A program made the translations under genes and the position numbers. This document shows positions 17,312 through 25,589 of a stretch of DNA of 64,000 nt, in pieces. Position 1 is the stretch's first letter. Every line of letters starts with the position of its first letter. Below the pieces are notes generated by a model. That model was not told where the DNA came from and ran no database searches. It was given only the letters and a program-made list of their open reading frames with translations. Origin of the DNA: Streptomyces sp. NBC_01231 (GTDB lineage Bacteria; Actinomycetota; Actinomycetes; Streptomycetales; Streptomycetaceae); contig CP108521.1 of assembly GCA_035999765.1 (NCBI GenBank), forward strand, positions 10,230,001-10,294,000, given 5' to 3'.

Positions 17312-18414
17312 CGTACGGCCTCCGCCCGCGCGTCGATGGCTTCCCGCGGCTGCCGCTGTGGTGTCCCCGGCGAGCATTCGGGCGAGTCTGCCCGGATGCC
17401 GAACTCCTCCTGTGCCCGCGCCACCATCTCCCTGGCGTGCCGCAGCCCGAGCCGGTCCAAGGTGCGGGCCAGATCGGTCAGTTCGGAGGCGGTCTCGGAG
17501 CGGTCGCGGCCCAGTCGGGCCCGGCACTTGGCCAGTCCCAGCCGCGCCAGCGCCGTACCGCGGGGTTCGCTCATGTCACGGAACTCCGCGAGTGCCTGCT
17601 CGTAGCAGTCCCGCGCCTCGGCGTGACGCCCCGCGCGGTACAGGACGTTGCCGCGCATCTTGTGGTTGTACGCCAGCGCGCTGGACAGCTTCATCGCACG
17701 GCAGGTATCCTCCGCCTCGGACAGCAGGCCGAGCGCGCGCTCCGTGTCCCCGTCACGTACGGAGACCACGTCGGCGAGCCCGCGCAGGGCCCAGGCGTGC
17801 CCGCGCCGGTCGTCGGCTCCTGCGGCGATCTCGGCCGCCTCCTCGAACAGGGCGTACGCCGTGTCGAAGGAGCCGGTGTTGCGGTGGATCTGCGCTATGC
17901 CCTCCAGCGCCCACACGGTGTGCCGCGCCTCGCCCCGCCGCCGGGCCTCGGCCAGCAGCTGCTCGTGCAGCCGGCCCACCGCCTCGTAGTCGCCCTGGAT
18001 GCGTCCGGTCTCGGCGAGTCCCGCGAGCGAGTAACCGCGGACGACGATGTCACCGCCGCGTTCGCCGAGTTCGGCCGCCAGCTCCAGTAGCCGCCGGGCC
18101 AGCGCGAACCCACCGCGCTGCCGGGCCAGGGTGCCACCGCTCCACAGCGCCCAGGCCATCGCCGCGGTGTCCCCGGCCTGTCGGGCCGCGCGGTAGCTCG
18201 CCTTCCACGCCCGGTCGGCCTCCCCGATCCGGCCCAGTCGGCGGTGCGCCTCGGCGACCGCGAGCCCGGAGCGAGCCGCCTCCCCGTGCTGCCCCGCCCG
18301 TTCGGCGGCCCGCAACTGCTCTGTGCCGGCGGCCAGTACCTCGGTCAGCGAGGAGTTCACGGACAGGGTGGTGAGGGCACCCTGGTACTCCGGGGCGAAT
18401 GCCTTGCCGTACAT
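17308..18414 (-). CDS. Tetratricopeptide-repeat protein coupled to the prenyl synthase
   Basis: 368 residues, almost all alpha-helical TPR repeats (for example AARSGLAVAEAHRRLGRIGE, AWALEGIAQIHRNTGSFD and NHKMRGNVLYRAGRHAEA), with no HTH, kinase or membrane segment. It should be a cytoplasmic scaffold or ligand-binding adaptor. Its stop overlaps the start of the polyprenyl synthase, which suggests a structural or regulatory partnership with that enzyme. The start is ATG at 18414 behind GAGAGGC; an upstream ATG at 18486 would add 24 residues that overlap the inverted repeat at 18447-18474 and look non-coding. Confidence 0.85.
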   Translation of the reverse strand: MYGKAFAPEYQGALTTLSVNSSLTEVLAAGTEQLRAAERAGQHGEAARSGLAVAEAHRRLGRIGEADRAWKASYRAARQAGDTAAMAWALWSGGTLARQRGGFALARRLLELAAELGERGGDIVVRGYSLAGLAETGRIQGDYEAVGRLHEQLLAEARRRGEARHTVWALEGIAQIHRNTGSFDTAYALFEEAAEIAAGADDRRGHAWALRGLADVVSVRDGDTERALGLLSEAEDTCRAMKLSSALAYNHKMRGNVLYRAGRHAEARDCYEQALAEFRDMSEPRGTALARLGLAKCRARLGRDRSETASELTDLARTLDRLGLRHAREMVARAQEEFGIRADSPECSPGTPQRQPREAIDARAEAVR

Positions 18415-18446
18415 GCCTGCCTCTCGGTCGGTGGACGCGCCCTGTG

Positions 18447-18474
18447 TACACACCGTGTCTACATGGGGTGTATA
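18447..18474 (-). promoter_or_regulatory. Inverted repeat upstream of the TPR-prenyl synthase operon
   Basis: TACACACC and GGTGTATA form eight-base arms with one mismatch and a twelve-base spacer, centred about 46 bases upstream of the TPR gene. The two arms are about two helical turns apart, as expected of a dimeric repressor operator. No regulator gene is adjacent, so the binder is unknown. Confidence 0.4.
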
Positions 18475-18589
18475 TGTCATGCGCATGGCGCGTCGGAAAC
18501 CTGCCCCGGCCCACTGGACCGGGGCATCGTCTGATGTCGATCAAGACGTCGAGACAGTCCTCGGGGTTGCCCGTGAGGCGTAGATCACC

Positions 18590-19267
18590 TCAGTGCTGCT
18601 GGGCCTTCTGCGGGGTCGCCTCACTCGGCCGTACGACGACGTGGCCCTGGCCCCGCAGCACCAGTTGCACCGCCTCGCCCGAACCGCCGCGCAGCATCGA
18701 GCCCATGGACTGCGAACGGTGCAGCGAGGTCGCCAGGCCCGCCGTCCAGCCGACGACCGCGTCCGTGTCGACGTATACCGGGTACTGCTCGGAGACCGGG
18801 ATGACCAGCGGGTTTCCCTCGCACACCAGGCCCAGTCGGCCCTGCCCGGTGAAGACACTGTTGAACAGCCCGCCGCCGGCGATCCCGGCGCCCTTCACCG
18901 TCGCGATCCGGTACGCCAACGTGGCGTCGAAGCACAGGACGTTGCGGCCGTTGACGGTGAACTCGTCGCCCTGCTCGACGTCCACGACGAAGCAGTTCTG
19001 CGCCTCGTGCGCGAACCAGGCCTCGCCCTGCCCGCGCACAGTCATCAGCGGCAGGCCCTCACCGGTGACCGCGCGCTTGAGCATGCCGCCCACGCCCTGG
19101 CCCTTGCGTTCGAACTGGAGGTTGCCGCGGTAGGCGATCATCGCCCCCTGGCGGGCGAGCATCTCGCCGTTCACCGTGTACCGGACGCACTTGGAGTTCT
19201 CGACCGTCATGCCGGCCTGTGCGGCCGGCTGGACCAGGTGCTCGCTGGAGAAAAGATCGCTCTTCAT
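18590..19267 (-). CDS. AIM24-family protein
   Basis: A 225-residue protein of the AIM24/TIGR00266 family, a double-psi-like beta-rich fold, with signature segments AYRGNLQFERKGQG, GQGEAWFAHEAQNCFVVDVE and GLFNSVFTGQGRL. Bacterial members are cytoplasmic and often adjoin tellurium-resistance-like genes; their biochemical role is unknown. The start is ATG at 19267 (MKSDLFSSEHLV). An in-frame ATG at 19321 would overlap the upstream gene's end. It lies 46 bases after the TerD-CAP fusion gene on the same strand and is probably cotranscribed with it. Confidence 0.92.
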   Translation of the reverse strand: MKSDLFSSEHLVQPAAQAGMTVENSKCVRYTVNGEMLARQGAMIAYRGNLQFERKGQGVGGMLKRAVTGEGLPLMTVRGQGEAWFAHEAQNCFVVDVEQGDEFTVNGRNVLCFDATLAYRIATVKGAGIAGGGLFNSVFTGQGRLGLVCEGNPLVIPVSEQYPVYVDTDAVVGWTAGLATSLHRSQSMGSMLRGGSGEAVQLVLRGQGHVVVRPSEATPQKAQQH

Positions 19268-19313
19268 GGGGGCATGGTGGCCCGGAGGGATGCGCTCCGC
19301 CAAGGTCGTGGCC

Positions 19314-20837
19314 TCAGGCACCGAAGAGCTGTGTCCAGTACGTGCCCGCGGGGCCTCCGCCCGCGAAGCCGACCCCCAGGTGGGTGAAGCCCCGGTTGAG
19401 GATGTTGGCGCGGTGGCCGGGACTGTTCATCCAGCCCGTCACGACCTCGGCGGGGGAGCGCTGACCGCAGGCGATGTTCTCGCCGATGGAGCGCCGGGTG
19501 GAGCCCGCCGCGGCGGCCCGGTCCCAGGGCTGGGTGCCCTCGGGTGAGGTGTGGGAGTAGAAGGCGCGGGCCGCCATGTCCGCGCTGTACGCCTGCGCGG
19601 CGGCGCCGAGCGAAGGGTCCGCCGCCAGCGGGGCCAGCCCTGCCCGGGCGCGCTCCCGGTTGGTGAGGTCGACGACCTCGTCCTGGGTCCGCACCAGACC
19701 GGCGGGGCTGAACGGCGTGGCCCACAGCGCCGTCCAGTAGGTGTCGCCGGAGCGGCCGTCGGTGACGTGTGCCAGCCCCGCGTGGCGGAACACCGGGTCG
19801 TGCAGGGTGCGGCGGGGCTGCTCGGTGCGCAGACAGTACGCGACGAACTCGGCCGGCGTACGCGGGCCGGAGACCAGGTGCTCGCCCACGGTGAGATACG
19901 CGTATCCGGCGGCGACGACGCGCTGGTGGACGGAGACGCCGTCCGGGCCCTCTACGCCGAGGCGTCCCGTCGAGGCCATGGCGGACGCGTGCGCACGCGC
20001 CGCGGCGGTCAACCGCCCGTCGAGCGAGACCGAGGGCGAACCGACGGTGGAACGGGCGGAGTTGACCAGACCGAGGAAGCCGTCCGGGTCCCCGGCCCGT
20101 TCGACGTGTCCGCGCTCGTCACCGGCGACGGCGGCAGGGGAGCGGCTGTGGGTTGCGAGGCGTATGCGTGAGGGCTGTTGGGGTGCTGGAGCAGTGGACG
20201 AGGGTGTGCCGGGTGCCGGGCGGGTAGGGGAGGACGTGCCCGTTGTCGGCCGGGTCGCAGATCCCCCGTGCGACGCCCGGCCTGTCGTGGAGTGGGCGTT
20301 CGGTGCCGGGTGCGTCGGTGGCGCTGCCGGTGCGGTCGGGGCGGGGGGCGGCGTCGGTTCGTCGGCGACGTCCACCCCGAAGTCGCGGGCCAGTCCCGCC
20401 AGTCCGTCGGCGTACCCCTGTCCCAGCGCCCGCAGTTTCCAGCCGTCGCCACGCCGGTAGATCTCCGCGAGCAACAGCACCGTCTCCTGACGGGGGCGCG
20501 GCGGGGTGAACCGGGCGAGCGGGCGGTCACCGGGGCCGGTGACATGCAGGGTGGGGGCGGGCAGGCGGCCCAGGGGAGTGGCCGGGTCGGCGGGGCTGAC
20601 GACCACCGTCACCCGGGCCGCGCCCGCGCGCAGCCCCGGCGGGTCCACGGTGAGCGTGTCGCCGTGCAGCCGGGCGCCCGGCGCGGCCGGCTGGTTGTAG
20701 AAGACGAAGTCGTCGTCGCTCCCGACCCTGCCACCGTCGTCCGTGATGAGCGCGGAGAGGTCGAACGGGCCGGGAACCCGGACGGTGACGACACCGCCCG
20801 GAAGGGGCACATTGCCCCCGGGGACCAACTCGCTCAT
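19314..20837 (-). CDS. TerD domain fused to two CAP (SCP-like) domains
   Basis: 507 residues. Residues 1-165 are a TerD domain (MSELVPGGNVPLPGG at the start and the Ca2+-binding stretch DDDFVFYNQPAAPG), of the kind in tellurite-resistance and chemical-stress proteins. A Pro/Ser/Thr-rich linker (about 170-255) follows, then two CAP/cysteine-rich secretory-type domains: the first with GFLGLVNSARSTVG, the second with EVVDLTNRERARAG, and HTSPEG, GENIACGQRSP and WMNSPGHRANIL motifs. The second contains the usual His/Glu metal cluster; the first is more divergent. There is no signal peptide, so the CAP domains, normally secreted, would be cytoplasmic here. The start is ATG at 20837. Confidence 0.9.
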   Translation of the reverse strand: MSELVPGGNVPLPGGVVTVRVPGPFDLSALITDDGGRVGSDDDFVFYNQPAAPGARLHGDTLTVDPPGLRAGAARVTVVVSPADPATPLGRLPAPTLHVTGPGDRPLARFTPPRPRQETVLLLAEIYRRGDGWKLRALGQGYADGLAGLARDFGVDVADEPTPPPAPTAPAAPPTHPAPNAHSTTGRASHGGSATRPTTGTSSPTRPAPGTPSSTAPAPQQPSRIRLATHSRSPAAVAGDERGHVERAGDPDGFLGLVNSARSTVGSPSVSLDGRLTAAARAHASAMASTGRLGVEGPDGVSVHQRVVAAGYAYLTVGEHLVSGPRTPAEFVAYCLRTEQPRRTLHDPVFRHAGLAHVTDGRSGDTYWTALWATPFSPAGLVRTQDEVVDLTNRERARAGLAPLAADPSLGAAAQAYSADMAARAFYSHTSPEGTQPWDRAAAAGSTRRSIGENIACGQRSPAEVVTGWMNSPGHRANILNRGFTHLGVGFAGGGPAGTYWTQLFGA

Positions 20838-20999
20838 CGTGCCGCCCAGATGTCGTCGTGCGGGACCCCGAGGGGTCGTCCGGACAACGCGCACCGGGGC
20901 GCGGGGGTTCCCAGCGAGAGGGCTCCCCGCCCCCGCCGGTCGGTCCAGGGCGGTCCGGGGCGGTCCCCGAAGCTCGGAGGTCGGATCCTGGTTCTTTTA

Positions 21000-21028
21000 T
21001 TGACGACGGAAAAGAATGCCCCTAGGTT
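21000..21028 (+). promoter_or_regulatory. Housekeeping promoter giving a leaderless ROK mRNA
   Basis: TTGACG (21000-21005), 17 bases, then TAGGTT (21023-21028) matches the HrdB/sigma70 consensus. Initiation about seven bases downstream would coincide with the ATG at 21036, and there is no ribosome-binding site in between. Confidence 0.75.
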
Positions 21029-21035
21029 CCCGGGC

Positions 21036-22208
21036 ATGCTTCCGACACCCAGGGCGGAGAGGTTCCCGGCCAACACGCCCGCCGCCTCGCAGATCTTCAC
21101 CACCGTGCTGTCCCAGGGGCCCCTCGCCCGCCTGGAGGTGGCCCGGCGGGCAGGGCTTTCGGCGGCCGCCGTCACGAAGGCGGTCCGGCCCCTGATCGAG
21201 GCGGGCTACCTGGTGGAGGACGCTGACGCGCAGGCGCAACCCGCACTGGGGCGGCCCGCGAACCTGGTGCGGGTCGACGGCGGACGGGCCCTGTTCGTCG
21301 GGATCAAGGTGACCGGCGACGAGATCATCGGCGTGCTCACCGACCTGTGCTGCCGGATCCGCGTCGCTCGCCACGCGCCGCTGACCAGCCGTGACCTCAC
21401 GGCGGTGCTGTCGGCCGTCGCGGACGTGGTCCAGGAACTGCGCACCGAGGCGGACGAGTCGGGGGCGGCCGTGCTCGGCGTCGGCATCGCGGTCTCCGGC
21501 GACGTGGACCGGAGCGAGGGCACCGTCCGCTACTCGCCGTTCCTGGACTGGCGTGACGTGCCCCTCGCCGAACTCGCCGCCACGACCACGGGGTTGCCGG
21601 TCACCGTCGACAACGACGTGCGCGCCCTGACCGTCGCCGAGCAGTGGTTCGGCGCGGGGGCCGGGCTGTCCGACTTCGCCGTCGTGACCGTCGGCGCGGG
21701 GATCGGCTGCGGTCTCGTCGTGCACGGGCAGGTCGTCGCCGGTGCCCACGGAGTGGCAGGCGAGATCGGCCATGTGACCGTCGACCCGTCCGGGCCGCCG
21801 TGCCACTGCGGCAACCGGGGCTGCGTGGAGGCGATCGCCGGCGACGCCGCGATCGTCCGGCGCATCCGCGAAGCCACCGGCGTCGAGGTCGAGGACACCG
21901 CCGAGGCGGTGCGCCTCGCCCACCGCGGGATCGCCGGGGCGCGGGAGGCATACGCCAGGGCGGGCGAGGCCATCGGCCGCGGCATCGCCACCGTCGCCAA
22001 CCTGCTCGGCCCCGAACGCGTGATCATCTCCGGCGAGGGCCTGGCGGCCTACGACCTGTTCGCCGAGCAGATCCGTGACGCCTTCGCCGCGGCCGCCTTC
22101 GGCTCCGCCGCCCAGTGCGACGTCCAGACCCGTCCGCTCCCCTTCGAGGAGTGGGCCCGCGGGGCCGCCGCCACCGCGATCCAGTCCTTCGTCCGAGCCG
22201 ACACCTAG
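21036..22208 (+). CDS. ROK-family transcriptional regulator
   Basis: A 390-residue ROK regulator: an N-terminal winged HTH (about 15-75, with ARLEVARRAGLSAAAVTKAV) and a sugar-kinase-like domain with the ATP/sugar motif GVGIAVSGDVDRSEG and the zinc-binding consensus CHCGNRGCVEAIAGD. ROK regulators respond to sugars or their phosphates; the alpha-galactosidase gene just downstream makes it the likely target, and galactosides the likely inducer. The start is ATG at 21036, set by the promoter. The longer open frame from 20178 is the antisense of the TerD-CAP gene. A hairpin overlaps the stop (22207-22256). Confidence 0.93.
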   Translation: MLPTPRAERFPANTPAASQIFTTVLSQGPLARLEVARRAGLSAAAVTKAVRPLIEAGYLVEDADAQAQPALGRPANLVRVDGGRALFVGIKVTGDEIIGVLTDLCCRIRVARHAPLTSRDLTAVLSAVADVVQELRTEADESGAAVLGVGIAVSGDVDRSEGTVRYSPFLDWRDVPLAELAATTTGLPVTVDNDVRALTVAEQWFGAGAGLSDFAVVTVGAGIGCGLVVHGQVVAGAHGVAGEIGHVTVDPSGPPCHCGNRGCVEAIAGDAAIVRRIREATGVEVEDTAEAVRLAHRGIAGAREAYARAGEAIGRGIATVANLLGPERVIISGEGLAAYDLFAEQIRDAFAAAAFGSAAQCDVQTRPLPFEEWARGAAATAIQSFVRADT

Positions 22209-22256
22209 TGCCGTGGCAGGCGTCGCGACGGGGTGAACATCGCCTGCCGCGGCACT
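22207..22256 (+). terminator. Long inverted repeat after the ROK gene
   Basis: Sixteen-base arms (AGTGCCGTGGCAGGCG and CGCCTGCCGCGGCACT, one G-U position) with an 18-base loop. The left arm begins within the ROK stop codon. It lacks a U-tract and could act as terminator or as a ROK operator for the alpha-galactosidase. Confidence 0.55.
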
Positions 22257-22328
22257 GGTCATGACCCGTCCCCCTGCTGACAGTCACTGCCCCCGCCGAG
22301 CCGATCCGACCTTCAGGAGGTACGCCCC

Positions 22329-24146
22329 ATGCGCTCATCCTCGTACGCCCTCCCACCCGCGCGCGCCCTGAGAGCCGTGGTGGTCCTGGCCCTCGCCGCC
22401 GGCGCCACCACCGCCGTTCCGGCGGCCCACGCCGAGACCTCCGTCCCCGCCGCGGCTGCCGCCCCCGCTGTCGTCGCCGCGAAGCCCTATATGGGCTGGT
22501 CGAGTTGGAGCATGCAGTCGTCCAAGTACCCCGGCCTCAACCCGGACGGCGACTACAGCTACCTGACCGAGGCGAACGTCCTCAAGCAGACCGACGCCCT
22601 GGCCGGCAAACTGAAGAAGTACGGCTACGAGTACGTCAACATCGACGCGGGCTGGTGGAGCGACAACGCCTGGAAACCACACTACGACCAGTACGCACGC
22701 CAGCAGGCCGACCCGGTCCGCTTCCCCAGCGGCATGAAGGCCGTCGCCGACCGCATCCACGCCAAGGGCCTGAAGGCCGGCATCTACCTGCCGGCAGGCC
22801 TGGAGAAGGGGGCGTACGGCGACGGCCCGGTGCCGGTCTGGAACGCGGACGGCTGTACCACCGCCGACATCGTCTACAGCGACCTGCGCACCACCAACGG
22901 CTGGGACAGCTCCTACAAGCTCGACTTCTCCCGCCCCTGCGCCCAGAAGTACATCGACTCGCAGGCACAGCTCATCGCCGACTGGGGCTACGACTTCCTC
23001 AAGCTGGACGGGGTCGGCCCCGGATCCGGAAAGAGCGGCGCCCAGTACGACAACGTCGCCGACGTGGCCGCCTGGAACAAGGCGATCACCGCCACCGGCC
23101 GACCGATCCACCTCGAACTCTCCTGGTCCCTCGACATCGGCCACACCGCCGACTGGAAGAAGTACTCCAACGGCTGGCGCGTCGACACCGACGTCGAGTG
23201 CTACTGCAACACCCTCGTCAGCTGGGAGAACTCCGTCAACGACCGCTGGGACGACACCCCTGCCTGGACCCGGCACGCGGGCCCCGGCGGCTGGAACGAC
23301 CTCGACGCCCTGGACGTCGGCAACGGCGAGATGGACGGCCTCACCAAGGCCGAGCGGCAGAGCTACGCCACCCTGTGGGCCATCGCCAAGTCCCCGCTCT
23401 ACACCGGCGACGACCTCACCCGCCTCGACTCCTACGGCCTGTCCCTGCTGACCAACCGCGAGGTCATCGCCGTCGACCAGGGCGCCGCCCCGCCCGCGCG
23501 CCCGGTGACCGCCTCCGATCCCCAGCAGGTGTGGGCCGCGAAGAACCCGAACGGCACCTACACCGTCGCCCTGTTCAACCTCGCCGACGCGCCCGCCGCC
23601 GTCACCGCCGACTGGTCCACCCTCGGCTTCACCGGCAAGGCCGCCGTCCGTGACCTGTGGAGCCACGAGGACCTCGGCACGTACAAGAACAACATCACCC
23701 AGACCCTGCCCGCGCACGGCTCGCGCCTGTTCACCGTCACCCCGCCCGGCGGCCGCCTCGACTGGAAGGGCTACGAGGCCGAGGCCCCGGCGAACACCCT
23801 CAGCGGCAACGCCACCGTCGCCGACTGCGCCACCTGCTCCGGCGGCAAGAAGGTCGGCAACCTCTACCTCGGCGGCAAGCTCCGCTTCAACGACGTCGTC
23901 GTCGGCAAGGCGGGCACGTACTGGGTCAAGGTCGCCTACGTCAGCGGTGACGCCCGTTCCGTCGACGTGTCCACGGACAGCGGCACCACCACCCGCCACA
24001 AGTTCCCGTCCACCGGCGACTGGGGAACCGTCAGTAGCGTCAGTGTGCCCGTCACGTTGAAGGCCGGCCCCAACACGATCACCTTCGACAGCGGCACGAG
24101 CTACGCCCCGGACATCGACCGGATCGACGTCCCCCGACTTCCCTGA
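22329..24146 (+). CDS. Secreted GH27 alpha-galactosidase with C-terminal CBM35-like domain
   Basis: 605 residues. A Sec signal peptide (AVVVLALAAGATTAVPAAHA) is followed by a GH27 (melibiase) catalytic barrel from about residue 50: MGWSSWSMQSSKYPGLN, the nucleophile Asp in DFLKLDGVG and the acid/base Asp in RVDTDVECY. A beta-sandwich domain closes the catalytic part. After about residue 480 a carbohydrate-binding domain (YEAEAPANTLSGNA..CATCSGGKKVG) resembles CBM35. The enzyme would release terminal alpha-galactose from plant galactomannan or raffinose-family sugars outside the cell. AGGAGGTACGCCCC precedes the ATG. The upstream ROK gene is the presumed regulator. Confidence 0.94.
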   Translation: MRSSSYALPPARALRAVVVLALAAGATTAVPAAHAETSVPAAAAAPAVVAAKPYMGWSSWSMQSSKYPGLNPDGDYSYLTEANVLKQTDALAGKLKKYGYEYVNIDAGWWSDNAWKPHYDQYARQQADPVRFPSGMKAVADRIHAKGLKAGIYLPAGLEKGAYGDGPVPVWNADGCTTADIVYSDLRTTNGWDSSYKLDFSRPCAQKYIDSQAQLIADWGYDFLKLDGVGPGSGKSGAQYDNVADVAAWNKAITATGRPIHLELSWSLDIGHTADWKKYSNGWRVDTDVECYCNTLVSWENSVNDRWDDTPAWTRHAGPGGWNDLDALDVGNGEMDGLTKAERQSYATLWAIAKSPLYTGDDLTRLDSYGLSLLTNREVIAVDQGAAPPARPVTASDPQQVWAAKNPNGTYTVALFNLADAPAAVTADWSTLGFTGKAAVRDLWSHEDLGTYKNNITQTLPAHGSRLFTVTPPGGRLDWKGYEAEAPANTLSGNATVADCATCSGGKKVGNLYLGGKLRFNDVVVGKAGTYWVKVAYVSGDARSVDVSTDSGTTTRHKFPSTGDWGTVSSVSVPVTLKAGPNTITFDSGTSYAPDIDRIDVPRLP

Positions 24147-24302
24147 CCGACTCGGCCCTACGAGTTCACCCGCTCGTCATCGGGCCGGCCCGGGCACGGA
24201 TCCGCGGCGTGGGTGGGCGAACACCACGGTGGCGTACGACGGTAGGGTCCGGAACGTGATGTTGAAGCCCGGAGAGGCCGTCCCGTTGAAGGGGCTTGCA
24301 CG

Positions 24303-25526
24303 ATGACGGTTCGGTTCGCCGCGAAGGTGGGATCGGTGGCCGGGGTGCTGCTGTTCGCCAGTGCCTGCCAGTCCACGTCCATGCGGACCGGGGCGATCGA
24401 CGCCCCGGTCGGCGTGATCACCTGGGGGGCGAGCGCCAGCAGGCTCGGCGAGGCCGTGGCCGACCGCGGCTACCGGCTCGTCGTGCACACCAGCGTCGCG
24501 GGCAGCGACGCGCGGATCCGGCTCTCCAACGCCTTCGGGGACCGGCCCGTGACCTTCGACAGTGTCTACGCCGGCCTCCGCAGTACCGGCGCCGAACTGG
24601 TCCGCGGCAGCAACCGCCGGCTGACCTTCGGTGGGGCGCGCTCCGTCACCGTCCCCGCCGGGGAGACCGTACTCAGCGATCCGCTGCCCGGCCACCTGCC
24701 CGCCGCGAGCGACCTGGCGGTCAGCATCCACACGCCCGACGCGGCCGGCCCGGTGACGGGCCACTGGATGGGGATGCAGACGTCCTACGTCACCTCGGGC
24801 GACCACACCGCCGAGGAGAGCGCCACCTCCTGGGCTCGGACCACCGGTTCCTGGTTCTACCTCGACGCGGTCTCCGTGCGGGCGAGACGCGGCACCGGAG
24901 CCGTCGTGGCCCTCGGCGACTCCATCACGGACGGCTGGCACTCGACCGCCGACCTGAACCGCCGCTGGCCCGACTACCTCGCCCGCCGCCTGCGACGGGC
25001 GGACACCGGCGTGAAAGGCGTCGCCAACGAGGGCATCGCGGGCAACAAGGTCCTCGCGGACGGCGCCGGACAGAGCGCGCTGAACCGGCTGGACCGGGAC
25101 GTGCTGTCCCAGCCCGGCGTACGGACCGTGTTCCTCTTCGAGGGCGTCAACGACATCAAGGCCCACACCGGAGTCACCGACGAGGACGTGATCGGCGGCT
25201 ATCAGGAGGTCGTCGAGCGTGCTCACGCGGCCGACAAGTGCGTGGTCGGAGCCACCGTCGCCCCCTTCAAAGGCTGGTCCGAATGGGACCAGGACGCCGA
25301 AGCCGCACGCCGAAAGGTCAACACCTTCATCAGGACCAGCGGCGAGTTCGACGCCGTCACCGACTTCGACCGCATCCTGCGCAGTCCCTCCGACCCCGCA
25401 CGGATCCGGCCCGCCTTCGACGGCGGCGACCACATTCACCCCAACGACAAGGGAATGCGGGCGATGGCCGACGCCGTCGACCTGAAGAGCCTCGACTGCG
25501 TCGACCCGGGCCCGGACCCGGACTAG
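24303..25526 (+). CDS. SGNH/GDSL hydrolase lipoprotein
   Basis: A 407-residue lipoprotein esterase. A lipobox LLFASAC follows a short signal sequence (MTVRFAAKVGSVAGV). The SGNH blocks are VALGDSITDGWHS (block I, catalytic Ser), NEGIAGNKV (block II Gly), FEGVNDIK (block III Asn) and DHIHPNDKG (block V Asp/His). An N-terminal beta-rich domain of about 170 residues precedes the hydrolase. The substrate is unknown; relatives deacetylate polysaccharides. An AAGGGG site precedes the ATG. It converges on the LuxR gene. The stop region is duplicated (25512-25548). Confidence 0.93.
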   Translation: MTVRFAAKVGSVAGVLLFASACQSTSMRTGAIDAPVGVITWGASASRLGEAVADRGYRLVVHTSVAGSDARIRLSNAFGDRPVTFDSVYAGLRSTGAELVRGSNRRLTFGGARSVTVPAGETVLSDPLPGHLPAASDLAVSIHTPDAAGPVTGHWMGMQTSYVTSGDHTAEESATSWARTTGSWFYLDAVSVRARRGTGAVVALGDSITDGWHSTADLNRRWPDYLARRLRRADTGVKGVANEGIAGNKVLADGAGQSALNRLDRDVLSQPGVRTVFLFEGVNDIKAHTGVTDEDVIGGYQEVVERAHAADKCVVGATVAPFKGWSEWDQDAEAARRKVNTFIRTSGEFDAVTDFDRILRSPSDPARIRPAFDGGDHIHPNDKGMRAMADAVDLKSLDCVDPGPDPD

Positions 25527-25548
25527 GAATCCGGACCCGGACTAGGAA
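25512..25548 (+). repeat. 18-base direct duplication across a stop codon
   Basis: CCGGACCCGGACTAGGAA occurs at 25512-25529 and again at 25531-25548. The first copy contains the last codons (Asp-Pro-Asp) and stop of the SGNH gene; the second is non-coding. A recent slippage event is the simplest reading. Confidence 0.9.
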
Positions 25549-25589
25549 CTAGGACGACGGCCGCAGGCCGCAAGCCGTGGCTCGGCGGC

